Source: Fragilaria crotonensis (lineage: Eukaryota > Bacillariophyta > Fragilariophyceae > Fragilariales > Fragilariaceae). Taken from it: 29,521 nt of DNA. Within the stretch, counting starts at the first letter, position 1. Each line of letters starts with the position of its first letter. Both the position numbers and the translations under genes were made by a program. The stretch is taken from assembly GCA_022925895.1 (NCBI GenBank), contig JAKSYS010000732.1, positions 1-29,521 on the forward strand, in the 5' to 3' direction. Of the stretch, positions 19,198 through 28,874 are shown in pieces. The notes beneath the pieces were generated by a model that saw only the letters and a program-made list of their open reading frames with translations, made no database searches and was not told where the DNA came from.

Positions 19198-21731
19198 ATG
19201 AAAGGTGCTAACGAGGACCTCCTTGGAGGGATTGAAGATGTTGACAACAGCATGATGGAGACCATGTTCAACCTGAGTGCATACGTCAGCGGTAGTAACA
19301 ATGATGAGGACGACGCGAAAGTGATGATGATCGTCTGTCCAGCACGGTGTGAGGACCAATTGCGATGATGTGGCAAGTCAAGGCTGGACGTATCTCACTG
19401 GATGCAACCGTCCAGAAGTTTCCATTTCAATTGATGGCATCGACAACCGTCTGCTTGACAGGGCTCGCGAAGAAGTTACTGTTGTGCTTCTAAACCTGAA
19501 AAAGAGAATTGGTTCAAGACGCGATCGGGATGTTCGTACAATTTCGCCCGGTGACTGCTTGAAGGCCTTCATGGATCCAAACTTTCTGGGATACATGAAG
19601 GCCTTCGTGTTAACATGAAAATAGTAATGATCTTGTATCAAGCTCCGACATAATTGCATTCATTCGTGTCGAGCTCATGATTTCGTTTATAAGGTAAGAA
19701 CATCAGTTATCAACGCCTTCCTTGTGTTTTTAATTTCATCAATGGACTGACCGGCAATTTGCCTTTTTGTTCTCGTCCCTCTTCTTAGGTTTCCCCCTCA
19801 ATGTACTTTGATCCTGCAAATGCAGCAAACTTCCCTTCCTCCACTGGTGGCATGAGTCACTATCGGTACAGCCAAATACTGAAAGCACTCGATACCACCA
19901 ACCGTGCTCCACGAACGCAGGTGGTGTGTGGAACAACTGGTCGTACTATTGATTCGTTAGGAGTTGGGTTTGGAAGCCCTATGACACACAACACAGATAT
20001 GGCAACTGCCATGTCAATCGTTCAGAACATGTGCTGAGATTGCTTTTGTTCCTGGCACAACAGACATCGGGCTCGATGATGATCTGCTACGACTTCGTTC
20101 TAGAAGAGTTGTGCTTGAAGGGTACTCTCAGATAAACAACCCCAACAAGGGGCTGGGCGTCATCCACCATGGCGCTGTCTCCAACTGTACATCTTTGTAC
20201 TGTGGAGGCCATGTCGCATCTAGGAAAGAGTCGACGATTGATTGAAACTGGCTGCATTTTCACCGGATGCAATAGCAGGTGTTCTTGTTGACGGATTGCC
20301 TTCTGGCCCTACGCGTTATGTGGCGTTGGTGGAGATGAAGTCTAAGTGTTCTCAGGCAACGTTAACTGAAGAGTACAAGCTGATTGCGGAGTTTGGAGAG
20401 TATCAAGAAATCAACGCTGACGAGGATCCTGAACTATTCAAACGAAGCATCCCTGATGCGTCGTACCGATGCCAACTGCTCCATGGTATGGCGTCTGGTA
20501 CTCTCGACCATGCATTCTACGTTGTGGCATCGCTACGGAAGATAATCCGTGTTGTTCATGTTCAAGTTAGGTCGTCCTTGATACGAGAACAGTACCTTTC
20601 TGTGATAACAAATTTGGGTCGGCAGCATCTGAATTGGATAGAGGAGGGGATTGTGCCAACTATGACGTTCGAAGCAGGGTCCCACGCAGTTGATCAGCAT
20701 AGCGTCCAGTGCACCTTGGACGTGTGGAGAGCTCTCTGCAAGTTGATTGATGAGCAAATGAAACCTCTTCCGGCAGGTCGCCACCTAATTCCAGAGGTGG
20801 TGGCGACATGGAATAGGGGCAAGGGTCCCATTGATGTCTACAGTCGCTTTCAGAAGAATTGCAAATCGGCACATTCGCATCTCGGTCCGGTGGGTGCAGT
20901 TTGGTTGAGGTTGATCATGACATGTGTCTATAATGCATACCACGCCCACAATCTCAGTCGGACAGTTTCATATCTTCTCAGTGAGGAATGCAAATCATTT
21001 AAGGACTTCCAAAGGTGCCGTTCACGTCAACTCCCATTCCGTCAATTCTGTCTAGAGCTTGCCAATGATTTGAAAATTGAAGTTCTTCCACCGACAATAC
21101 ATGAAAGCGGGAGCGATGATGATAACAATGATGCCAACAAAGGACACATCATTGCTTCAGTTGCTATTACGTACAACAAACGTGAGGCATACTTCTCCAA
21201 ACCACACCTGATTGAGCGGAGGATGAATCGAAGAGTTCTCCACCAACCTTCATCTGTCCAAAGGCAATCCAGTTGCATCTGGTGTTGTCGTATTGATCAT
21301 TCAACCGGTGAGAGACACACTCGACACGGAAGAAAGACGACTTGGGTGTGTTCAACATGTGATGTTCCACTATGCAAAAAGGCCAAGATTCAATGGACAG
21401 AGCTGTTTTGTTCTGTTCCACGAAGCGGAGACATTGTTCGACCCATGTTGTGCCCAGGCACAAAGCTTAGAAGTGTCAGTCCGCTCACACGGCAACCGAC
21501 GTGCTCCACCATCCCGTCGTACCCCCCGACTTGTCTGCTGTGACTGCGGAAGGACCGATAGTGCCGGCCTCTGCCTCACGGAACGATAACGATGATGATG
21601 ACTACATTCCCGGAAATTCCAGCGGTGATGACGATGATGAAAGCAGTCCCAAGCGTCCTGCAACTCGTCGTAGGACATGCAGTACAATAACCATACCCGA
21701 AAGGAGGACAAGACATAGGCGTTTGACGTAA
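19198..21731 (+). pseudogene. piggyBac-like transposase with internal YqaJ-like nuclease domain, several frame breaks
   Basis: A plausible start is MKGANEDLLGGIEDVD at 19198, an acidic N-terminus. Pieces in shifting frames then give the piggyBac order. GDCLKAFMDPNFLGY and SSSDIIAFIRVELMI are followed by a likely intron (donor near 19694, acceptor near 19788). Then come MYFDPANAANFPSSTGGMSHYRYSQIL and, near 20055-20200, FVPGTTDIGLDDDLLRLRSR (probable first catalytic Asp) with NNPNKGLGVIHHGA. From about 20240 an unbroken frame reads AFSPDAIAG, ALVEMKSK, YRCQLLHGM and YVVAS, which fits a PD-(D/E)XK nuclease of YqaJ type. It is followed by TWNRGKGPIDVYSRF (the piggyBac YN-x-x-KGGVD block). Last are CIWCC, VCSTCDVPLC and a shifted CFVLFHE, the terminal Cys/His domain. 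An acidic, basic tail ends at 21731. The breaks may be decay or sequence error. Confidence 0.65.
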
Positions 21732-22104
21732 TAGAAAGTGGTGTTGTCGGTAAATTCAGAGATAGCGGTCATGATCATTGTGAAGATGAGATTTAACATG
21801 GGGTTTCACCATGTAAAAATCCGAGGATTGATTTTTGTACGGAGAATTTTGGGATAATTTGTCCTTTCAAGAGCGATGAATTTTAGGACAAACGTTTTTC
21901 GACGACCACAAAATAGGGCTATCTTCAGATCAACGTATCTCAACCATTTTTAGGACAAAATGCAAAAGTAGGACAGTTTTAGAAAGGTAATGAAGTCAGG
22001 AAGAAGATGTACGACTACGATTTTGTTTGTATTCGATATCTGGAGTTAGCGAGTGTCGCCAAAATTTGTCCTCTTTTTTGTCCTACGATTTTTCATGTCG
22101 GGGG

Positions 22105-22108
22105 TTAG
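22105..22108 (+). repeat. Target-site duplication TTAG, right
   Basis: This is identical to 18749-18752 and abuts the right inverted repeat. Confidence 0.6.
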
Positions 22109-22450
22109 GTGCGTGGCATGAGTGATGGTTTGGCGGTCGTGTTTCTACGATTTTGCTGGGTGATGGATCTGGTGGAGACGGACGGTAGGAATGTGTCATT
22201 CACCCTGTTGGTGGGTGACACACGTTGGTACGCACGGACAGACGGATTATGGATCCAGGTTCGTAGTTGATTTGCAGGATTCCATTCATCGAAGTTTAAA
22301 GATTTGACACCTCATCACTCCGAGGTCATGCTTTGGGCCTTGGGCCCAGTGCCCTGTGCCCAGGGTGGACTCAGCCTGATGCAAGAGATTGTCGACGCAT
22401 ACACAACACGACACATACACCGCGCATCAACTGGAATTCACTTCAACACC
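22109..22450. other. Upstream region of the lumen-protein gene
   Basis: No coding frame is supported. A small GC-rich hairpin-like stretch (TTGGGCCTTGGGCCCAGTGCCC) lies around 22332-22360, and the promoter of the next gene is probably here. Confidence 0.3.
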
Positions 22451-23203
22451 ATGGTCCTTCTATTGACTTTCTTTCTCTCTTTGCAAGTCTCCACCAATGC
22501 CGCATTTCAGGTCGGTACCGGTAACATGCGGTGCAGTCGTCAAATTGAAACCTCGCTGGATGCTACGATTGATACACCTTCACGTCGAACCTTCCTCTCG
22601 TCCTCGACTAGCATCGCCCTTGGTTCGCTGCTGCTACTCAACAACAACAATAGCCCCGCCAACGCCATTGGTCCCACAAAATTGGATCTTGCCAATCCAG
22701 TATATTTTGCCGAACCCTGCCCTCCCAGCAAACCGATTCCGGGAGAGAAGGCCATGAAGGGCCTGCGAGGACTGTGTGTCACGGTCAAGGCAGATTTGAA
22801 GGATACTCCTCCCAAGGATTTGGAAAAGGTGGGCGTCTATGGATTCATCCAAGATGGCGAATCCGGCGATTCGGTGCTGGCCAACAATCCCGATCTCAAT
22901 TCCGATGCCGGACAGTTCGCCATGATTGAAAGCGTCAAGACGACCGATAAGACAGTCACGTTTGAATTCATTGCTGCCATTCCCATGGAACGAGACTTGT
23001 CTGGGTTTGAGAACGGCATCGGGCCGCTCAGTTTTTCGAGTCTGCGCATTGTGAGTTATCCTGGTGGACAACAATTCGGTGCAATCAGTCCGTGCGAGAT
23101 GAACGAGTTCAGTGAAGAATGCGAAGCGTGGGAGGCAGAGAACGGCGAATATGAGAAAGGAAAATTCATGGTTGACAGTAATCAACGTACCAAGGGACGA
23201 TGA
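22451..23203 (+). CDS. Thylakoid-lumen protein of unknown function (Tat-targeted)
   Basis: The single intact frame encodes 250 aa. Residues 1-17 are a hydrophobic ER signal peptide, followed by A-A-F-Q (17-20), the diatom plastid-entry motif. A transit segment then leads to SRRTFLSSSTSIALGSLLLL (44-63) and ANA-IG (70-74). This is a twin-arginine signal with an A-x-A cleavage site, the form used for Tat import into the thylakoid lumen. The mature part of about 178 aa has no domain I can name. It contains four cysteines (FAEPCPPS, LRGLCVTV, ISPCEMNEF, SEECEAW) that could form disulfides in the lumen. The core resembles a small beta-rich fold. I chose Met 22451 because upstream in-frame codons would bury the signal peptide. 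It converges on 6PGDH. Confidence 0.8.
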   Translation: MVLLLTFFLSLQVSTNAAFQVGTGNMRCSRQIETSLDATIDTPSRRTFLSSSTSIALGSLLLLNNNNSPANAIGPTKLDLANPVYFAEPCPPSKPIPGEKAMKGLRGLCVTVKADLKDTPPKDLEKVGVYGFIQDGESGDSVLANNPDLNSDAGQFAMIESVKTTDKTVTFEFIAAIPMERDLSGFENGIGPLSFSSLRIVSYPGGQQFGAISPCEMNEFSEECEAWEAENGEYEKGKFMVDSNQRTKGR

Positions 23204-23352
23204 AAGTACCAACGCTTATGCGCGCTACGATATTTACATGAGATGATTAGATTGCCTGTGAGCTAGTAGGACCAGTTAGATGGAAAGAAGTAATACAAAG
23301 TTGATGATTAACCAACAACGACAAGTGACTTCCACAACGAGATGCCATTCCT

Positions 23353-24809
23353 TTAGAGCTCTCCAGCTGTACGACCAGCCAAATCGCCTAGATCCTTGTG
23401 CGCTGCAGTCCAAGCCGTATGGAAAGTTCCTTTTCTGTCAGTACGCTCATACGTGTGTCCACCGAAGAAGTCACGTTGAGCTTGCACCAAATTGGCAGGA
23501 AGCGATTCGCGACGGTATTGATCGTAGTACTGGAGGGAGGCCGAAAGAGCCGGGCAGGCAATGCCCGAGGCAATGCTCAGAGTGACGATGCGGCGCCAAG
23601 CCATTTGGCGGGAGTTGATTTCCGACGCAAAGTTGGGTCGACCAAGAGATTAGGAAGTTCACGGTCGAGGGCAGAGCATGCTGGATCTTGCCCAACAGTT
23701 GAGCGCGGATGATGCATCCACCACGCCACATGCGAGCACAGGCTGAGAGGTCAACGTTCCAGTTATGCTTCTCGGAGGCGGCCTTGATGATTCCCATACC
23801 TTGGGCGTATGAGATAACTTTGGCACAGTAGAGCGCGCCCTGAAGATCAGCAATCACCTGGTTCTTGTCAACAGCTGGTTTCTCGGCTGGTCCCTCGAGA
23901 ACATTCGACGCAGCAACGCGCTCAGTCTTTCGCCCTGAGATGCAGCGAGCGTCGAGAGAGGCTGCAATTGTTGGCGCAGCAACGGACAATTCGGCAGCCT
24001 CTTGAACTGTCCAGCGACCTGTTCCCTTCATGCCCGTCTTGTCGAGCACGTAGTCGACGACTTCACCCTCACCGGTGAGATCGTCTTTCTTGGCAAGGAT
24101 CTTGTATGTAATTTCAATCAAGAAGGACTCGGGTCACTCTTATTCCATTCCTCGAACAACTTAGCCATTTCTTCGTTCGACAAACCGACCACTTGTTTTG
24201 GGATGTCGTAAACCTCACTAATGAGCTGCATGTCACCATATTCGATACCATTGTGGACCATCTTAACATAGTTTCCAGATCCAATGGGACCAACATACCA
24301 GTGCAGGCTTCGGTGCCAATTTTCGCTGCGCATTTGACCAGAATGGGTTCCAAAGATCGTAGGCCTCCTTCGGACCACCCGGCATGAGCGATGGTCCATT
24401 TCTAGCACCCTCTTCGCCTCCAGAGATGCCCATACCAACAAACAAAATACCCTTCTTCGCGAGCTCTTCTCACGACGAATCGTGTTGGGAACCACTCGTT
24501 GCCTCCATCGACAATCACATCGCCTACTTCCAAAAATTCGGACAGCTTGGCAATGGTTTCGTCCACAGGATTTCCGGCTTGAACAAGAATAACAATCTTG
24601 CGAGGCTTGCTGAGTTTGGAACAGAATTCCTCTGGCCCATTGGCTCCAACAATGGGGAGATCACCCTCATCCTTAGCACGCGCAACGGTTGCAGTCACTT
24701 TTTCGTAAGAACGATTGCCGACGACAACCTTGAAGCCGTGTTCGGCCATGTTGAGAGCAAAGTTCTGGCCCATGACCGCCAGGCCCCAGAGTCCAACATC
24801 GCAAGACAT
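23353..24809 (-). CDS. PGD: 6-phosphogluconate dehydrogenase (decarboxylating), frame broken
   Basis: The enzyme converts 6-phosphogluconate to ribulose-5-phosphate and CO2 with NADPH in the oxidative pentose phosphate pathway. The start [20 protein letters not shown] is the Rossmann dinucleotide-binding site of the family and lacks a targeting presequence, so a cytosolic form is likely. [42 protein letters not shown] (catalytic Lys and substrate binding), [26 protein letters not shown] and [22 protein letters not shown] are all present and in correct order. They sit in three frames because of at least six single-base losses, near 24470, 24353, 24298, 24131, 23685 and 23635. No block is missing. 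The C-terminus extends about 17 residues beyond the usual HTEW end ([18 protein letters not shown]). No intron is evident. Confidence 0.9.
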
Positions 24810-25774
24810 CGTATGATTTTCGGGTGGTGAAGTTGCCAGCTATGAACGCATCGAACAACGTTGAGTCAGAAATGAAGAACAAACAGGTAAACGTCAACAT
24901 CTAAATCAATGGAGAATCGCGACCTAACGAAAACGGCGCTCAGCTAGCCCCTCGTTCCCTTCGAGCAGGAACAACGGCACCCTCGAGCACTATCATGAAG
25001 AGAATGCTTTGTTAACGAGATGGAGATTGAATGAACTTTGCGGCGGCATTCGGTTCCTCAAACGATTGTAGTACTCTTGAACGCAGATACTGACCTGAAT
25101 CTTTTTGTGAGAGTTCGCAAAATCAACATAAAAATGTAGGATTTGTGACTCAGGCTCTCGGGCTGCAATAGCCTTTTCTTCGTCGTTCCAATAAGATAAA
25201 CATTCGTGTGCAGAACCTACTGGTACTGTAGTACGTGCTACAAGTACAAGGAACGAGTACAGGGTGTGGTGCAGTAGGATACTCCAGTATATGATACCGG
25301 TAGCGTCGGTATCTGATCCACACGTACAAGTACCAGTACACGTACAAGCAAAGCGTGCATTGTGCAAGCACGAGGATTGCATCTGCTCGCGAACATTCCC
25401 ATGGCTTCGATCCGGGTTGTCGAGAGGGTTCCGGATTCGTAGTGTTGGATTTTGCTCATGCATCATGCAGACACGCATGCACTGATGTAATGCGAGTGAT
25501 CAACAGATATACAGTGCTGTCGACTATGGCAACAGGTACAAACGGAATGACTACGGCTATCTGCGAGACTGCTCCCTTGTGATACGCCGTTGAACAAAAC
25601 TCATTCAACAAGTGATCAAGAATTAGAATTCCACCTACCTATTGATTCTTTCCCCAATAGTGTACTTCGGTTATTGCGCACTATACTATACCCGTTGCAC
25701 TGATCCGTCATTATTGTTGCTTTAAAATTGCTTCATATTTGGTCCTCCAAAGTAATGTTGTGCTTTCTTCCTCG
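24810..25774. other. Intergenic region with a GTAC cluster near 25210-25345
   Basis: This lies upstream of 6PGDH on the minus strand and downstream of the coiled-coil gene. Around 25210-25345 GTAC occurs repeatedly in AGTACAAG and GTACACGTACAAG contexts. A 161-codon minus-strand frame at 24993-25478 crosses this repeat and has no recognisable motifs, so it is not called. No RNA gene is seen. Confidence 0.4.
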
Positions 25775-26469
25775 TTACGCCTCTGCGAGACCTAGTTTGC
25801 GTTTCTTGGGAATGGCAGGTGCATCATCTTCGTCATGTCGATTTTTCTTTTCATCGTCGAGCTTTGCGGTGACTTCCTTGGCCTTGGATGTCAAGTCTTC
25901 CACGTTTCCTTCGCCTTGAAAAGCTTGGTCACCTTGTCGCTCGGACGTGTGCCGGCACTAAGGTATAGTGCGTCGCGCAATGGCTAGTTGTTCCATCGTC
26001 GCGCCGAGTTCAGTGCGATGACGCTGAGCTCAGCAAGTTTGACTGGAGATCTTTCAATTCTTGTTCGGCCTTTGTCAACTCCTCTTGGGATGGAATCTGA
26101 TCAGACGTTGGATACTCGACCGAAGATGTCATGATGTTCTCTTTGTTGTCAGGAATATCCGGAATTTCAGGTAGTGTATTTGTCACGAACGCCTCAACAA
26201 CCTTTCTTCTTCTCGATGGAGGCAGCGATTGAATTGAAAAATGTTGCGCGCCATGTATGCCTCGGAAGATTGACGTTGCGACGTAGACCTTGCAAGCATT
26301 TGCAGCAGAGCTTCTTCTTTTTTGGCAATCTGGGCAACGATGAAGCGCCCTCCACCAACGCTGCATCAATAGCATCCATCAGTTTATCACTGATTGCAAA
26401 TGTCTTTGTTCCAAACAAGACCCTGTCTTCCTGGGGAAGTGTGTCGTTGTCGGTCGATTCATCGTTCAT
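25775..26469 (-). CDS. Coiled-coil protein with nuclear-type basic tail, possibly Mis12-like; frame broken
   Basis: The start MNDESTDNDTLPQEDRVLFG at 26469 is followed by TKTFAISDKLMDAIDAALVE. After a frame change near 26345-26360 the text continues through RRRKVVEAFVTNTLPEIPDI and IPSQEELTKAEQELKDLQSN. After further changes near 26015, 25965 and 25920, TRPSDKVTKLFKAKE and a tail ending in IPKKRKLGLAEA (a monopartite NLS pattern) follow, with a stop at 25775. The order (an N-terminal hydrophobic helix region, a Pro-Glu-rich linker, then a Glu/Leu coiled coil) recalls the kinetochore protein Mis12. That is a weak, pattern-level resemblance. The shifts resemble those in neighbouring genes. Confidence 0.45.
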
Positions 26470-26529
26470 GGTGCAACGCTGCTCGATGTATTGCAATGCC
26501 GCGCCAATTAAGTGTGGAAAATTCAAATC

Positions 26530-26960
26530 ATTTATTTCGTACTACAGTACGGGAGTATTAATTTCTACATGGTGCAACGAATCATTGACAGTAGACTGTA
26601 CTCTGAGTATACAGTATACAGTGTATGTACAATACTCAGAACTTGAATACTTCGAACTACGAACGTCTATGTACTATCATATGTATCTATGTACGAGTGT
26701 ATGATGTCAGAGTTACTGATGTACAGTCCATTCGGTACGATGCCAAAGTACAACTACCGTAGATACAGTACCCCACAGGTACGCCGTACTGGAGTATCGG
26801 AGTACCTGGTACAGGATACAAGTGTATGTACAGTATGTATGAATACTGTAAAAAATTGAATGTTCCAAGTTCGCATTTGGTACAAATACAAGTACAAGTA
26901 CTTGTATGTTCATAGTTGGTAGTGTGAGAGAGGACTGTGCCATACAGTACAGTACAAACA
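26530..26960. repeat. Dense GTAC cluster between divergent genes
   Basis: I count about 20 GTAC tetramers by eye in some 430 bp, where fewer than two are expected by chance. They occur in AGTACAAGTACTTGTAT, CAGTACAGTACA and GGTACAGGATAC contexts together with many GTAT/ATAC. The cluster lies between the starts of the coiled-coil gene and the lipase gene. No convincing frame is present. Confidence 0.65.
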
Positions 26961-27153
26961 TGAAATACGACTCAAATCATCATAATCTTCTCCTCGACTC
27001 TCGGATGTATATGCATGTATCATGGGACTTGGTTTGCATTTCCTCGTCGTCTGAAAGATTGCTGCACTTATCACATGCATAACAACTACTCTCGACCTGT
27101 GTTACTGTAGCTGATTCATTTGCGTTAGGTGACGACGATATACTGAAGCAAAA
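26961..27153. promoter_or_regulatory. Putative promoter/leader of the lipase gene
   Basis: This is non-coding sequence directly upstream of the likely lipase start. No specific motif can be assigned. Confidence 0.25.
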
Positions 27154-28874
27154 ATGCCAGTACCGCCAGCGCTGTTTGTGTTGGGTGGTCCCACGCTCAT
27201 GGCTGCCAAAACTATGGCATTTGAAATGCTGCCTGCTGTAACATCCGCATCAGTGGCTGCGATTTTGGCGAGACTCCTATGGAAACGCCTTCCAGATTGG
27301 GTGAAGGAAGACGTTTCATTTCGCAACAACAGCTCAGGTCATCGTCCGATGTTGAGCGACTTGCGGCGGTACTGGACCGGATACAGGCTTGGATCGAGGC
27401 GTGCTCGGAACAACTCCAACGGCCGGTACCACATTTGTACGCGTCATTTTGATATACTGGCAGCTCATGGCGCAGCATCAGAGGCAAAGATTACTGCGGC
27501 AGAGGAAACAGACCCATCGGATGGTGGGGATAAGCCGGCGTTGGTTGAGGTGACCTCGTCCATGCCAGCGCTGATGTTGACTTTGAAAACTTGAAAGATG
27601 GCGAACTTGGCCCGTGGGCTTACTATATTGATGATGCCGCTGACTTGCAAGCGAGTGGAGACCTTGCACTTTGGTCTCAAGACGTGTGTCTTGCCATCCC
27701 GGCCGGGATCTGTTGGATATTACGTGGCCATCGGAGAGCAAGCCGATGACTCAGCAACAAATGTCTCTCCTGACCAGCCAAAATCGACCATGATACTTGG
27801 AATTCGAGGAACCTCTACTCTGGAAGAACTGCTAACTGATGCGTGTGGCAGGTCAGTATCCTACGAGGGTCCCAATCGCTATGCGGAGGATTCTGGCGAG
27901 GGAATTGGTAACAGTATTCGAATTGAAGTAGTAGCTCGCGAGGTAGATCAAGTGTGTTTTGGCTCAGAATTCGATCGGGTCGGCGACGAATGGGAAGGAG
28001 AAGTGGAAGTAGTCAGTGGTCACGAACGCGTATGTGTTGAACAAGATGGAAATCAGCTTGATGAACACCTCGGCGATTCAAAACACTTACCTGGTAGACC
28101 GCTCCTTCGACGATCTTCGAATCTTGATTCACAAATACGATGTCACGAGGGGATACTGATTTCAGCAAGGCGGCTGTTCTGGCAAGTGCGACCGATAGTC
28201 GAAGAAAAGATTGTTCGGGGATCATCGGCTTGTTATTGTTGGCCACAGTTTGGGGCCAGTGCTGGGTGCTTGTTGGCCTTGATGCTCAGATCTATGTACC
28301 CAGAATTGATCCAAGCAGACCGGTTACATGTCTACGCATTTGGACCTCCGCCAGTCTTGGACTACGACTCGGCCATTGGGGCGTCTACCTACGTCACATC
28401 CATTGTTCATCAATCCGATCTGATTTCGAGGTGCAGTCTAGCTAATTTGACTGTTTTCCTGGAATTCCTAAGAACAGTGTCGTCCGAAGTCTTGGTTGCG
28501 CAAGACTTGGCACCGTCGAACCCTCGAGCTGCTGGAGCTCTACTGATGCAGCTTTCAAAGGGTGACAAAGTGAGCCGTTCTGGTCCGAACAAGATCTTGC
28601 CGACGCCCTGGCTGCGGCACGGGATAAAAGTAGCAATGCGCGACCCAGATCATTTGTATGTTCCTGGTAAAGTCCTTCTTTTGGAATCGACAGGAACGTC
28701 AATCCTCAGCAAGACCTGCAGAATCCTTCTATTGTCGGATCCCGGCGGTACTACTGCTTGTAACTGACGGAAGTACCCCATCTTTGAGTGATTGAAATGA
28801 ACGGGTACCAAATGCTCGGTGACCACACGACAGCATCATACATGGCTGCGATTGATTCGTTGGCTGAAAGTTAG
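27154..28874 (+). CDS. Class 3 (alpha/beta-hydrolase) lipase, diacylglycerol-lipase-like; frame broken
   Basis: It probably hydrolyses acylglycerols. The N-terminal part (MPVPPALFVLGG onward) is hydrophobic with no known domain. Then, across frame changes, come GELGPWAYYIDDAADL, VGYYVAIGEQ, ILGIRGTSTLEELLTDA (the conserved RGT-S-L/LTD block), CHEGILISARRLFW and VIVGHSLG with the nucleophile Ser near 28247. These are followed by ASAGCLLALMLRSMYPEL, VYAFGPPPVLD, IVHQSDLISRCSLANL (probable catalytic Asp) and MLGDHTTASYMAAIDSLAES (probable catalytic His). The stop is at 28872-28874. One G is missing from the GGGG run at 28252-28255, exactly after the Ser motif. Other shifts lie near 27330-27460, 27560-27700 and 28660-28800. 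All three triad positions are present. The start is uncertain because the N-terminus is not conserved. Confidence 0.75.

Larger units (their letters stand above)
18753..22104 (+). mobile_element. piggyBac-like DNA transposon, 3352 bp, frame-disrupted
   Basis: The ends are inverted: CCCCCGACAT at 18753-18762 and ATGTCGGGGG at 22095-22104, flanked on both sides by TTAG. Ends beginning with CCC and a 4-bp TTAN target are piggyBac traits. Inside each end are repeated GTCCT/AGGACAAA motifs, for example 18767, 18779, 18832 and 18844 on the left and 21861, 21895, 21952, 21970, 22068 and 22080 on the right. They are likely transposase-binding sites. At the left end they form an inverted repeat with 12-bp arms (TTTTTGTCCTAC, CGG, GTAGGACAAAAA; 18762-18788). 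The single internal gene on the plus strand is described separately. Confidence 0.75.

Noticed and set aside
24993-25478. 161-codon minus-strand frame
   Set aside because: Part of it is translated GTAC repeat, and the remainder has no motif.
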